Shown piece by piece: positions 19,108 to 29,660 of a stretch of DNA of 33,475 nucleotides. Within the stretch, counting starts at the first letter, position 1. Each line of letters begins with the position of its first letter. Location of the stretch: positions 2,507,127 through 2,540,601 of the forward strand of contig BFEA01000154.1 in NCBI GenBank assembly GCA_003427395.1, written 5' to 3'. Made by a program: the position numbers and the translations under genes. The notes under the pieces are model-generated. The model did not search any database. It had not been told where the DNA came from and saw only the letters and a program-made list of their open reading frames with translations. This DNA is from Chara braunii. Lineage: Eukaryota > Streptophyta > Charophyceae > Charales > Characeae.

Positions 19108-19145
19108 CTGTCTCTTATACACATCTAGATGTGTATAAGAGACAG
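19108..19145. other. Tn5/Nextera mate-pair junction adapter left in the assembly
   Basis: CTGTCTCTTATACACATCT (19108-19126) is followed directly by its reverse complement (19127-19145), a perfect 38-bp palindrome equal to the Nextera mate-pair junction. Translation of the minus strand gives SYTHLDVYKRQ and the plus strand gives MCIRDR, both well-known artefact peptides. DNA on the two sides was joined during library circularisation and may be kilobases apart in the genome. Confidence 0.97.
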
Positions 19146-20314
19146 GTGTATGTGTATATACACACGTCTTCACGATTCTTTTCAAAAACTAATTCATTGG
19201 CATTTCACCACGAGCTCCTTTTTCAATTGCAATATTACGTCCTTATCTACATATATTAATTTTATCGTCCACAAAGGGCTAGCGCAGTCCGCCCTCTTCC
19301 CGCAACTCCGCAACTCTGTCATCCCCTCCACAACTCTGCCATCCGATCACCGTGCTCTCGCCTCAACGTTCCCTACTTGTCGTACACATGCCAATACCTT
19401 TCTTCTTCTCCAGCCGTCAGCTAGCTCCAGCCAACCACGTTCGCTCAGCAGCAGCATCACATGTGCGCCCTTCGTTTTTGGCTCTTCCAGTGCGTCTCCT
19501 TATGCCGTATCCTCCTGCCTGCCCAGCTGCCCTCTGGCTGAGAGCTTCAGAATTCGATATACATGCGCAAATCTAACAATCACGCTGCCCCAATGCATAG
19601 GTCTGTGAGGATTTGATGGCTTTCTCAAAGAACGGCGGGGCACAAAGGAACAAAAATGGGTACATGGGTGTAAGTAGTTTTTTTCTTTTACTTCTATTTC
19701 TACTTATCAAATCAACACGGGACTTCCCTGGAGATTGATCCATCCAAGTGACGTAAATGAATGTTTTCTGAAATAAATATTAAAAAAATAAAAGAATGTT
19801 TTCCCGATATAGCTGGACGCACACTCTAATCTGAATGTTATATTGGTGAAAAAGAAACAAAAGACAAAAAAAGGAAAGACAAACCTGCCCATATGGATGA
19901 AGGGTACAAACATGTAACAGTTAATAAACAGGTTATGAGTTCAGATCCGGGTGAAATGAGATGGACATTGGATACAATAAAGGTAGGAGGCTACCCCCTT
20001 AAACCACCAGTAAGTCCGAGTCTCATATTTTCCCAACACGGATTTTTTGCCGAGCACCAAGTCACGACGAACCGGGGTTCCGCTCGATTTGCATGGGAAC
20101 GCCAGCCTTTTCCATCGGGTAGGCCAAGCCCCTAAGGACAATGGGTGTTCACCACCGCATCGGAAGAAAATAGCTGGGAAACATACTGATAGTTGAAAAG
20201 AAAAAGAAAAGAAGGGTATGCATTTTGTTTCTGAGAATAGGAAATGAGACGAATGGAATAAAAGCATATACAATCACTCAGACGCACAACTCTGTGTGAT
20301 TTGACATCAAACTA
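19146..20314. other. No gene recognised
   Basis: Mixed-composition DNA. A 159-codon plus-strand frame begins inside the adapter (19129) and has no recognised domain. Nothing else is supported. Confidence 0.5.
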
Positions 20315-20630
20315 TTTTCTGTCTTTCTGGTTTGTCTGTCTCTTTGCCTGTCTGTCCTTTCATTTTTTCTTTTCTTCGCTCATCTTATTTCTTCTTCTAC
20401 TTCACGTGTTTGCACTCTTAGTCAATAGTTCTGTGACAATATATTGTCACTCTGTGAATCGGAGCGCAAAGGCGGAAAAAGACAAAACAAGAAAAGGAAA
20501 AGAAGTAAGGAGGGAAAGCCCCCACCTGTTCATCACCTCTTACGTACAAGGCCAGCCACGTGGATGACAGGTTGAGCGCTGGTTGCCCCCATCCCCGTGT
20601 GTCACAAGGACCCACTTGCACGCACTGCCA
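20315..20630. repeat. Partial repeat X (copy 4) followed by segment Y
   Basis: 20315-20455 matches part of copy X1 (about 300-435) in the same orientation. 20536-20630 matches segment Y (about 1005-1095) in direct orientation. The relative orientation of X and Y therefore differs from 724-1095, so this copy is rearranged. Confidence 0.75.
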
Positions 20631-20807
20631 GCCAAAAGGCAAAGAGGTAAAGAAAAGGAGGAAACCAAACCTCACAGGCAAAGAAAGCCTATCAGTCAAA
20701 CAAAGCAAATGACACATCCCACAGATAATCCAATTGCCACAAAGCAAATAACACATCCCACAGATCAACGTATTTTTTCTTTTTTCTTTTTTTCTTTTTT
20801 TCCTTTA

Positions 20808-20918
20808 TATATCGTCACAAACAGAACTGCCCGGTAAAACCGTAGGCAGAGAGAGAGAAGAGGACAACAAACGAGGGGCTGTGACAAACTGTTTCGTCGG
20901 AGTTTCACCGACTCATCA
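20808..20918 (-). repeat. Dispersed repeat Z, copy 2
   Basis: About 111 bp, nearly identical to 41-150 (ACTGCCCGGTAAA, GTAGGCAGAGAGAGAGAAGA, CAACAAACGAGGGGCTGTG). It includes the hammerhead-like core on the minus strand, listed separately. Confidence 0.85.
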
Positions 20919-20919
20919 G
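20883..20919 (-). ncRNA. Hammerhead ribozyme-like core (type I, minimal stem III; stem I not visible)
   Basis: Read on the minus strand: CTGATGA (20913-20919), stem II GTCGG/CCGAC closing a TGAAACT loop, GAAA (20892-20895), a 3-bp stem III ACA/TGT with a 3-nt loop, and the cleavage triplet GTC (20883-20885). All nucleotides of the conserved core are present. Penelope-like elements are known to carry type I hammerheads with very short stem III. The sequence before CTGATGA does not pair with the bases after GTC, so stem I appears to be missing and self-cleavage is doubtful in this copy. Confidence 0.55.
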
Positions 20920-20937
20920 GAGGCTGAACCCTCAACA

Positions 20938-20938
20938 N
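20938..20938. other. Ambiguous base (N)
   Basis: A single N inside a G-rich run, 20 bp after repeat Z. It probably marks an assembly or polishing uncertainty at the border of the A/C-rich array. Confidence 0.95.
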
Positions 20939-20959
20939 GGGGGGAAGAGAAATGGAAAG

Positions 20960-23072
20960 GCGAAGGTTATCCTACCAATCAAATTGATACCTTTGTACAA
21001 ATCAACCTTGTTGCCTGATTGGTTAACGGACACTCAACCACACCCTAGCGTACGTGGGCACCAACCCGTCATCGGTTGAAAAACAGGCAAATAAACTATT
21101 CCTCATTCACCTCGCCTAAGCCATTTGACTAAGTCATTTGACCCTTGGACTCCATCTCATGTCCTCCGACATCAATAACCCGATACTCCTAATTACGCAG
21201 GTGGTCACTCGTTCCGAAAATTGACAGATCGTACGTATCTTGCAGCGGAAATTAGCCAGAAAGATAAACCAAATCACGCACCCGCTCAATGACAGCCAAA
21301 AATTCTAAAAAACAAAGGATCACCCCTTTGTCACCCAGTCAAAATTAACCAATCCACAAAAAAAAAAAAAAAAAAAAAAAGTGAGGGGAAGGAAGAGAGA
21401 AACGAAGGTGGCAGCACTACCCTACCTGATCAATCAATCAACCATCACTAGAACCAATCACCCTTGCAAATGATATCCATTACTCGATCGTTTAATTGAC
21501 TATCAAGTTACATATCATCCATTGTAATGAACCTTCCCACAATCGACTACTGCATCCACCCTGCTAAAGAATTACCTGTCAGATTGATAAAATGACATCT
21601 AATTGTACTATTTACCCTACCTCAAGCATCATCACTTCAACAACAACCCATCTCCCTATCATTTAAATCTCATATAACTTTTCATTACCCGATTGATTAA
21701 CCCAACAGATCAGTCACTTCATTAATCACACACACAAAAAAAGGATCACTTAACGGATCACATCAGTCACAAAATATCGAAAAACATTCAATCAATCGTG
21801 GAATGATCAGCCAAACAAATCACTCACCATATCTACTTCATATCTTATAGTTGGCGGATCGATTAAATAATAATTGTACTGAAGGCTACCCTACCAACCA
21901 AATCATTCTACCTCCGTACCAACCAACTATCGCTAACGATAACCAAACCTTTTTTTGTTCCTCAATCGGTTTTGCTTACCTAATTACTTAAGAACTACTC
22001 AACCACACCCCAACATAGTCTGACACAAACCTCGTATCGCCTGAGAGGTAGCCAAATCGACTATTCCTCACTCTTTCGCTAACTCATTATATGCTCAACC
22101 GATGAATCTGATCACTTCCCTTTAGCATACATTGTTAAATTACTCAATTTGTTTACTCACTCATTGATCACTAAACGGATTTCACCTATCGCTAATATCA
22201 CAAGGATTCGATCAGTAGAAACATGAATCACACATGTAAATCAACCTTTCACTCACCGGATCGGTGACCAACACCATAACCTTTTTAAATCTTATAGACT
22301 TTTAAAATACCCGCTTTGACCAACCAATCAACTGATCGACTAACCAGTTGACAAAAAAAAAAAAAAAAGGTGGGAAAAAAAAAACAGAAAAGGACAGGAC
22401 TAACTTACCAATCAATAAAACGATTAATTTCTCAATCATATATCTCAATTTCATCCATCACTCTAATTAATTCATCCTTTTAAAGCAACATTGATTACTC
22501 GATTGATTTGAGCAATCACCAAATCGCACCAAATCATACCTAACCCACTAGAGCATAATCCTTTCAGACAAACGACTGCTTCATTCATCTTGCTAAAACC
22601 TCACCTCACTAAATCGATTAACAATATGTCACCTGATTATTATTATCTACATTAGTACTAGCGTCAACACCAGAACATCAATCTCATGCAAACCCATGCT
22701 TCATTCATTACTCAAGGAATTAACCAACCTCTATGCTACTTATTTAAAAAAAAGAAAAGGGGGGGGGGGGTATATTGCCAACAAATAATGCGACCAACCA
22801 CCTAACATTCCTTCAATCGCCATCATTTATCCGATTCGCTTAAAAGATTACCAACATACTTAAGTCACCGAAGACAATTTTCTCCATCAATCAACCACTT
22901 CATTACTTTATCGATTTGTTTCACCACAGAGCAGCTAATCATAACTATCGACACTACCTTATGCGTCAGTCCTGCAACAACCAGCCTATTGATTTTCCAA
23001 TCTTTTTATTCCCATACTGCACTCATCACTTGATCAATTAACCGACCGATCGGCTAGTTGATTGATCACTTC

Positions 23073-23104
<32 letters not shown>

Positions 23105-23340
23105 AAGCTACGAACCTCCGATAGTGAGTGTCAGTCAAGCCTACCCACCACATCATCAATGATCGCTTACTCACCAAATAACAGGTAGGAACTACAAAAA
23201 AAAAAAAAAAAAAAAAAATTCATCCGGTCAACTGGTCGCAAAATCTACCTACCTCAAAGTCTAATCTAACAATGTACTAATCTGCTTCTAAAACCCGCAA
23301 TACCAATGCTAGATTATCTACACACTTGCCTTTCCCCCCT
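20960..23340. repeat. Array of diverged A/C/T-rich units with internal poly(A) tracts
   Basis: The plus strand is strongly depleted in G and rich in ATCA, AACC and GATT words. 20965 onward (GAAGGTTATCCTACCAATCAAAT ... ACTCAACCACACCC ... ACTATTCCTCA) is repeated from 21882 in the same order, giving a higher-order period of roughly 0.9-1 kb. Poly(A) runs occur at about 21358-21380, 22352-22367, 23073-23101 and 23197-23218, and an A-then-G13 run lies near 22743-22770. There is no ORF of note. It looks like a decayed satellite or a pile-up of tailed retroposons, probably related to 18150-18955. Confidence 0.65.
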
Positions 23341-24120
23341 AATGCATCCCTATAAGAATTAAATCGAACCACCAATGGAATCAGCAGAACAATCAACCAT
23401 ACAGTGCACAAGTCGCAAAGCCTATTTGCCCCCAAAATTAATACACCAATACACTAACGTACTATCTTCATCCCTAAGCTACATTATCTCAAGCATCTTC
23501 AATTTTTTGTGCATAAACTTCTTACTCACAATTGTTTCCTGGTTGTCGTTTTGCAGGATATGGATCATTTCCTTTGGACCTTTCTTTACTATACAATCTC
23601 TCTCCCACTAAGAATGCTCTCCACAATTCCCCTCAACCATTCCCTTACCTCTCTTTTTCCCACTTGTGTAATATTGTCTTTATCATTTCTCCTCCTCCTT
23701 TTCCTCTTCGCGCCTCCAATTATTCTTTGCGCATTTCTATTTTTTAGTATCCTGCATAGATCAGATATCCTTGTATATCTTTGCACCAAGAAAAAAAAAC
23801 GGGGGGTGGGCAGGGGGAGGAAAGTAAGGAAGAAGGAAGAATGAAAGGAGGCGAAGGACGGGGGGTGAAAAAATGTAAGATAAGGGTTTTGCAAGCAAGG
23901 AGTATATACCACAGAGGGAAGATAATAAGTTGGGGGGCAATCATGAAGGACTATATGGGCAAAGCAATAAGTAAGGAGGAGAGGGTAAAAAACAAACCAC
24001 TGCATGCAACAGGGTGCATTAAGGAATGCTCTGTCTATCGATTTACTCGACTCATTGCACAAGCTGATCATCTGTGTGATACATCTTATCAAATCAGATC
24101 AACAATCAATTACTTCATCA

Positions 24121-24155
<35 letters not shown>

Positions 24156-24277
24156 AAGATAAAATAATACCATTGTTACATATAATATTAACCATTTCAT
24201 AGACAAGGATGTCTTCATCAGGCAAATACAAAGTAAGAGCACAATAGAACTAATTTCGCTATAAAATGTCTGTGTAG
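23341..24277. other. No gene recognised; poly(A) at 24125-24153
   Basis: It contains pyrimidine-rich DNA (23570-23760), a purine-rich stretch (23790-23880) and A29. Frames on both strands are low-complexity. It directly precedes the gag-like gene, so part of it may be that element's 5' region. Confidence 0.5.
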
Positions 24278-25422
24278 ATGGATTCATGGCTCAACACCTT
24301 CCTCGCTGCGTCTGGCCCACAATCTGAAATCAGAGTATAAATCTTTATTGTTCTCCTCATCTTACCCCCTGTTTTCACACCAGCAAAGATTGTCGAGTGT
24401 ATCAACCCCCTCTCTCATAACCTCAATGAGCTACGCTTCAATGTTCAAACAAATACTACAAACGAGATTCACAGACTTCGTGTGTACGCCATAAAGCTAA
24501 GGAATCCCCTACCCCCACCCCCAAACACCCCTCCCTCTCCAACTTTCACTACTTCACCACACCTTCTCACCCCCTCCCACTTTTTGACGTCCCGTCTTCC
24601 TCCTCCTTTTAGATCCACCAAGCCACTATCGACGTCTTTGAACAACTCAAGCAGCAGATGGTCACCAAGCTGGAGGAGAACCGACTCTCCATTAAACACC
24701 TCAAGAAGGAACTCATCGAGAAGCAGGAAGAAAGAACTTGAACCAGCTGTATCAAAACCTTCAGTCGGAGATGAATGGTATACAGTAAAAACTCAATGAC
24801 AAATCTCAGTCGGTGTATGAAGAACTGGCAGCATGGAAGTCAACTTTCACCTCCCCATGCTTCACGCAGATTGAAGCTTACATACGCTTTTTAGAGATCA
24901 ACACAAATTATTCCGAGTTCTCTATAGGGAAGGCCTTTGCTACAGATTTCACCGCAAGAGTAACATCAGTCGCAAAATATTGTGTGGAGCCCATCATCAC
25001 CAGGTTCGTCAAACAGATACTCGACAAGGCAACGAGGCAAGCCATGGATAAGGCAGTACCCATCATTAACTACTGCATTAGCCTCATCAGACGAGATACT
25101 CACAGGTAAGCAAAGGGTCGTCGCCCAACTATATATATTTATCACCCTGGCCCACCAATAGGTCCACGCCGTCTGCATTGAGGGGCTTATCTTTTATTAT
25201 GTGTAATCTTGCAGATTGGGTATCCCGGAGTGGGAGCATTCTTCGTATCGAAAGAATGAGGACCGCACCAAAACCAAAGACACCAAGAGGTCATCATCCA
25301 AGAGACACTATGAAGATGACAAAGACAAAGGATATGACTACCACCGAGCGATAAAAAAAACGTACTCTGACTTTAACCAATCCCGCCCTGCAGTCACTGA
25401 CCCACTCAGAACCTCTCAATAG
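24278..25422 (+). pseudogene. Coiled-coil gag-like gene with apparent introns, frameshifted
   Basis: Proposed structure: exon 1, 24278-24334 (starts MDSWLN); exon 2, 24389-24481; exon 3, 24613-25105; exon 4, 25215-25422. Intron 3 (25106-25214) is the strongest: CACAG|GTAAGC to CTTGCAG|ATTGG, and the frame is kept in phase 2. Intron 2 has a long polypyrimidine tract ending CCTCCTTTTAG. Intron 1 (about 54 bp) is weak. The protein is Leu/Lys/Glu/Gln-rich with heptad-like spacing (FEQLKQQ, LEENRLSIKHLKKELIEKQEE, LNDKSQSVYEELAAWKS), a ~90-residue helical region, and a basic tail (EDRTKTKDTKRSSSKRH). Exon 3 has a 1-nt frameshift near 24735 and a TAA near 24796. It lies 190 bp before the RT, so it could be the gag of the DIRS-like element; a captured host gene is the alternative. 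Confidence 0.55.
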
Positions 25423-25609
25423 CTATCCACATCTCCCCATTCCTTCTATACCTACCATCCTATCTAATCTCCAATCACCCCCCTCCACTTAAGATTTTTG
25501 CCTTGCCACCTTCGCCCTGCAAGAACATTCATCACAACTAAGGAATTATGATAACTTCTTCGCTGCCTCTCCTGCAAATCATTTCTCTAAGTGGTCTCTC
25601 CTGCTCTGA

Positions 25610-27590
25610 TCATCCTCCAAAATATATTCCCACTTAGTGCTCCAATGGATCCGTCATGGAGCTAGACTCCAATTCAAGGGCACTTCACACATCTCAACGT
25701 CGAAGATTATAGAGGTCAGAAGAATGGTCAAGTCAGTCCTCCCCGCCTCTCGCTTTAAGCACGCCTTCAAGCTAAGCTCCCATCCATCCCTCATCATACC
25801 TAATCACATTAACCCCCCTCACCACATCAATTTCATCTCCTCAACGGTCTCCCAACTCCTCTCTACTGAAGTTATAGAACCGTCCTCAAATCCCATCGTT
25901 GTCAATACCGTCTTCGCAACGGAGAGTTTTTCCAAGACCCATTTCATTATGGACGTTCGCTTTGTCAATCCTTTTGTAACTTTTCCCCCTTTCCACTATG
26001 AGTCCATTGATGATACTACCGCTCACCTATTTGGATTCCCAACTCAAGATTTCCTAACATGTTTTGATATAAAGAATGACTATTATCATATCCCAGTTCA
26101 CCTCAAATCACATCTCTATCTAGCCTTTCAATGGAATGGTCACAACTATCACTTCACAACCCTCTGCTGTAGCCTATTTTTTGCATGTTGGATATTTACA
26201 ATTGTCATGCAGGAAATCGTGGTTGAACTACATATTCGTAATATTTTCCCGACATCCTACTTTGATGATTTTGCACTCGCTAACAAGGAGCTACCACTGC
26301 TCTTATGACACTCTTTCAACTACGTCGCTCTGCTTCACAACCTTGGTTTCTTCCTCAGCACCCACAAATGCTCATTCCTCCCATCCCAATCCATTCGGTT
26401 CCTAGGATTCACCTTAGACTCACGTTATAAACGCATAAGGGTTCCAGAGGATAAATTTTTTAACTTACTTATCCTTGTTCAATCCTCATCGAATCCTTCC
26501 AGCAGAACAATCGCAAAGCTAGCAGAAAAACGCGCCTCCCTCTCCAAAGCCTTCTTACCTTCCCACCTCTACCTTTCTTCTCTATATGATTTCAATCTCA
26601 CTGGGCAACTGGGACTCCCCTATCCGCATTTCCGACAACCTCATCTAGGGCCTCATGTGGTGGATTTCTCACCTGCCCCACCTCCAAGGGAGGCTCTGGA
26701 TTGTCCGCCCTGTCTCTTTATCCATCTTCACCAACGCCTCGGCAACCCAAATTGCAGTAGTTATTCACCCTCTTCATAAATGTTCTATCACACTTAACCA
26801 ATGTTTGCCTGAATCCTTACTCAACCCCTCCTCAACCCATAGAGAACGTTTCACTATCTTTGAAACATTCTGATTCCTCGCCTCAGTTCACCCTCATCTC
26901 CTCTCCTCAGCCTCAATCAGACTTCATTCAGATAGCAGGCAACCACAACTTTACTCCTTCGCATGAAGTCAACCGATGAACCTTTCAACTCTTGGCTACG
27001 AAGCATCGCCTTCATCCGACTCACCTTTGATTCCCTTCTCAATCCAGTTTGGTTACCAAGAACCTTAAACACAATGGCTATTCAATCTTTGAGATCGAAG
27101 ACAACACAGACTGGGGTTTAGCATGTCACATTAAGGTACAAATCTTCTTAAAGTTTGACACTCCAGCAATTGACCTTTTCGCATCATATTATCACCATGT
27201 CTGTCCAACCTTCGTCTCCAGAAATTAGTAATCTGAAGCATCCCAGATAGATGCACTCTCACTAGACTGGAACCTTATACCGTTTCTTCCCTACCGATGG
27301 ATCTTCCCTCCCACAACACTATTGCATCAAACGAGTCTCGGGCAATCGCCAACTCAACTTTTTACCTCCTTATATTACCTTCTTCACAACACACCTCCTG
27401 GTACCCTTGCATCCTCTCTCTCAACATCACCCACCGTTTCACCATCCCCGAGTTCAAATTTTTCTGCCTCCCCAGTTCTAGGATGCACTTCAGCACCCCC
27501 AACCCCTCAATCCTCGGTCTCACAGCAATCTTATTTTCGACCGAAACTCCCTCCACTCCTCCTCTTCCATCCGCAACGAATTTCATAGTC
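25610..27590 (+). pseudogene. DIRS-type reverse transcriptase / RNase H, degenerate
   Basis: The frame is open from 25610, with LQWIRHGARLQF near the start, FDIKNDYYHIPVH (motif A), LYLAFQWNGHNYHFTTL, and FPTSYFDDFAL (motif C, intact Y.DD form). A TGA at 26306-26308 is followed in the same frame by NLGFFLS..KC..LPS..IRFLGF and VPEDK, typical of DIRS and related RTs. After a shift near 26650, the RNase H region reads WWISHLPHLQG ... IFTNASATQ. The first catalytic Asp (TDAS) is Asn, codon 26733-26735; RE and LHSDS are retained. Further on come WGL.C and IDLFAS, then two stops and IDALSLDW. The last recognisable block (SWYPCIL) is near 27400. The tail overlaps the antisense recombinase gene. Confidence 0.85.
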
Positions 27591-28706
27591 ATACCTCATA
27601 AATGTCCCAACACTACTTCATGCCCCCTGCTGCATCATCTCACCCAGACTCCATCCCTCCTCTATTCCCGCCCGAACTCCCCCTACTATGTGAAAGTTGT
27701 GCCCACTCTCCACTTCATAAACTTCCGGCTCCTCAAACCATTTTTCTATGCGCTTATTAAATGCGCCTTCACTCACCGGACCATCACCCTACATAGACCG
27801 AAACAAGTACCCCTTCCTTATATTCTGCCCCAACCGGTCATAACTTCTCAACAACTCTGGAAGCCAACCTAAAAATGTCTCCTTCTCACCTTGCGGGTCA
27901 CGCAATCTTATCATAAACCTTCCCCCACGCCGATCGGTCTTAGTATACTCCGACCGCACAACCCTCTGATCAAAGTCAATTTCCTTATATTGTAACCTCA
28001 ATTCGTCTTCGCAACGTCGTCAACTTCCCCACAAATATAGAAACGCCCCTCTATCTCAGTATGCCTGAGCCTACGGATAACTTTTCAATACCTTCACCTT
28101 TGCCCTAATATGCTCAAGCACTCCCTCCAACTTCGACCATCTCAAGGGTCGTGCTGAGTCGTCAACCACACCTCTCTGCAAGGAGTACTCGTGGTATGCT
28201 TTGCGGAAGGATCGCAACCTACCACTTTGGCATGGATCTCCTTCGCCATCTCTCCCTAGCAATCGAAAGCAAACACTCAAGCAGTTCACAACCGCATCAA
28301 CCGTCGACGGAGACACAAGCGACAAACCTTCAACATCGGACGTTCAACACCGAACTTCTACCTCGACAAGCCACTGACTGCTGACAAAAGACAAGACATC
28401 CAAATCATTGCAACTCATACAATCTCTTCCAACGTTGTTGCGCACCAACCATTCATTCAAGGCAAATCTCTTCATTCCATCTCTCCATCGCCGTCCAGCC
28501 CCATATTCGCCAACCAAGGCGCTGCTCCACTCAAGTCCAGCTTCGTATCCACCTTCAAACTCAGGAGTGCAACGCTTTTGCCTCCAGCTGACATCTCTCA
28601 GTCGTTCGTTCCGCCATTCCTTGCAAGACGACGACGTTACTTGTGGAACGATGGAGGGAGTTGGGCGGTTCAGGAGGTGTGCGGGTTTGCGGCCCACTTC
28701 CTTCAC
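27560..28706 (-). pseudogene. Tyrosine recombinase of the DIRS-like element, inverted orientation, with in-frame stops
   Basis: A single minus-strand frame from 28706 to about 27560, interrupted by about six in-frame stops, including TAG 28071-28073, TAG 27789-27791 and TGA 27618-27620. Residues coded at ~28480-28080 resemble a SAM-like core-binding domain (VSPSTVDAVVNCLSVCFRLL). The catalytic domain has RRCEDELRLQYKEIDF (Arg I region), EYTKTDRRGG (beta-hairpin Lys), GYLFRS, AFNKRIEKWF, GHNFHIVGG at the H-x-x-R box, GA-stop-SS at the GHW/GxWxS position, and Tyr candidates at 27591-27593 and 27585-27587. The box II Arg is His (27690-27692). The stop at the Trp position and the His fit single transitions. 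It would act in integration of the circular cDNA. The first ~10 codons overlap repeat B1, so the true start may lie further in. Confidence 0.75.
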
Positions 28707-28777
28707 TCACTTTTGTGTGATCCGGCATCATCTACGGATTATCATTTTCTTAATTTATCTAGAACAGACATGTGTAG
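28677..28777 (+). repeat. Direct repeat B1 (101 bp)
   Basis: Starts GTGTGCGGGTTTGCGGCC and ends ACATGTGTAG. It matches 29300-29400 with ~15 differences. It abuts repeat A2 and overlaps the 5' part of the recombinase frame. Confidence 0.85.
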
Positions 28778-29268
28778 CATTATGCCAACAACCATACACC
28801 CGGTTGCGCACAAGACATATAAACCGAATTCAATATGCAACAACCCTCGGCCTACATCAACGGAAGAAACAAAAACGATGGTTGGGATTTGGTGCCAAGG
28901 CGTTGTCATTTGGGATTTCAAATCGCAGAGCATAGATGTACATAATCTAAGGTCCAAAATTACTGCGGAATATTCATCTATGACAGTCAAGCAACCACGC
29001 AACATCTACGGCTTATCCAGGTTCGATGTGATAACTTACCCAGGCTGGCGCACGGCCTCACTGGCCCGTCCGGTCCCACTGCTTTGACCTGTGACAGTAT
29101 AAGTCATAGGCGTCTGACCAACAACAATAGCTTGTGTGCCTTCCCGACCTGCGCCTTCTAGGCCCCGGTTGCTCTCAGCATTCATCGCGAACGCAAACCT
29201 GCGCGCATGCCACACAAGGGTCAGGTCCTTCAGACGTCGAGTCCTTTTCCCTCACCTTGATTTGGTGA
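28777..29268 (+). repeat. Dispersed repeat A, copy A2 (492 bp)
   Basis: A full-length match to 14558-15048, same orientation and same ends. It is flanked by B1 and, after a 31-bp spacer, B2. No coding domain. Confidence 0.85.
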
Positions 29269-29299
29269 AGCGATCCCCCCCGCCCTCAATTTTCCCGCT

Positions 29300-29400
29300 G
29301 TGTGCGGGTGTGCGGCCAACTTCCGTAACTCACTTCTGTGCGTTCTGGCATCATCTACGGACTATCATTTTCTTAATTTATCTGGAACAGACCTGTGTAG
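29300..29400 (+). repeat. Direct repeat B2 (101 bp)
   Basis: A copy of B1 ending ACCTGTGTAG, directly followed by the 41-bp minisatellite. It is proposed as the right end of the DIRS-like element. Confidence 0.85.
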
Positions 29401-29605
29401 GAACACCCCTCAACTGTTGAAATATATAGACCCCTTAGTTGGAACACCCCTCCACTGTTGAAATACATAGACCCCTTAGTTGGAACATCCCTCAACTGTT
29501 GAAATGTATAGACCCCTTAGTTGGAACACCCCTCAATTGTTGAAATGTATAGACCCCTCAGTTGGAACACCCCTCAACGGAACGGTTGAAATGTATAGTA
29601 CCAAG
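29400..29605. repeat. 41-bp minisatellite, five units
   Basis: Units starting GGAACA(C/T)CCCTC at 29400, 29441, 29482, 29523 and 29564; each has GTTGAAAT..ATAGACCCC. The last unit carries an 8-bp insertion. Confidence 0.95.
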
Positions 29606-29660
29606 TTCGGATCCAGATGCAATCATCAGATGGACAAAATAAAATAGTTTTCTGCCCTCG

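Larger units (their letters stand above)
24278..29400 (+). mobile_element. DIRS-like (Kangaroo/Ngaro-type) tyrosine-recombinase retroelement, degenerate
   Basis: The order is gag-like gene (+), RT/RNase H (+), tyrosine recombinase (-), then direct repeat B1, repeat A2 and direct repeat B2. DIRS elements use a tyrosine recombinase instead of an integrase, so no target-site duplication is expected. The recombinase is antisense and convergent to RT, as in Volvox Kangaroo. The left end is not resolved: split-direct-repeat elements should begin with a copy of A, and the only other copy seen is at 14558-15048, across the adapter junction. All genes carry stops or frame changes. Confidence 0.75.

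Noticed and set aside
18913-19185. Minus-strand ORF of 90 codons across 19108-19145
   Set aside because: Contains the adapter translation SYTHLDVYKRQ; an artefact.
28677-29400. A short LTR (TRIM) element with 101-bp LTRs
   Set aside because: Repeats do not have TG...CA ends, and no primer-binding site or polypurine tract is visible; the split-direct-repeat reading fits the neighbouring recombinase better.
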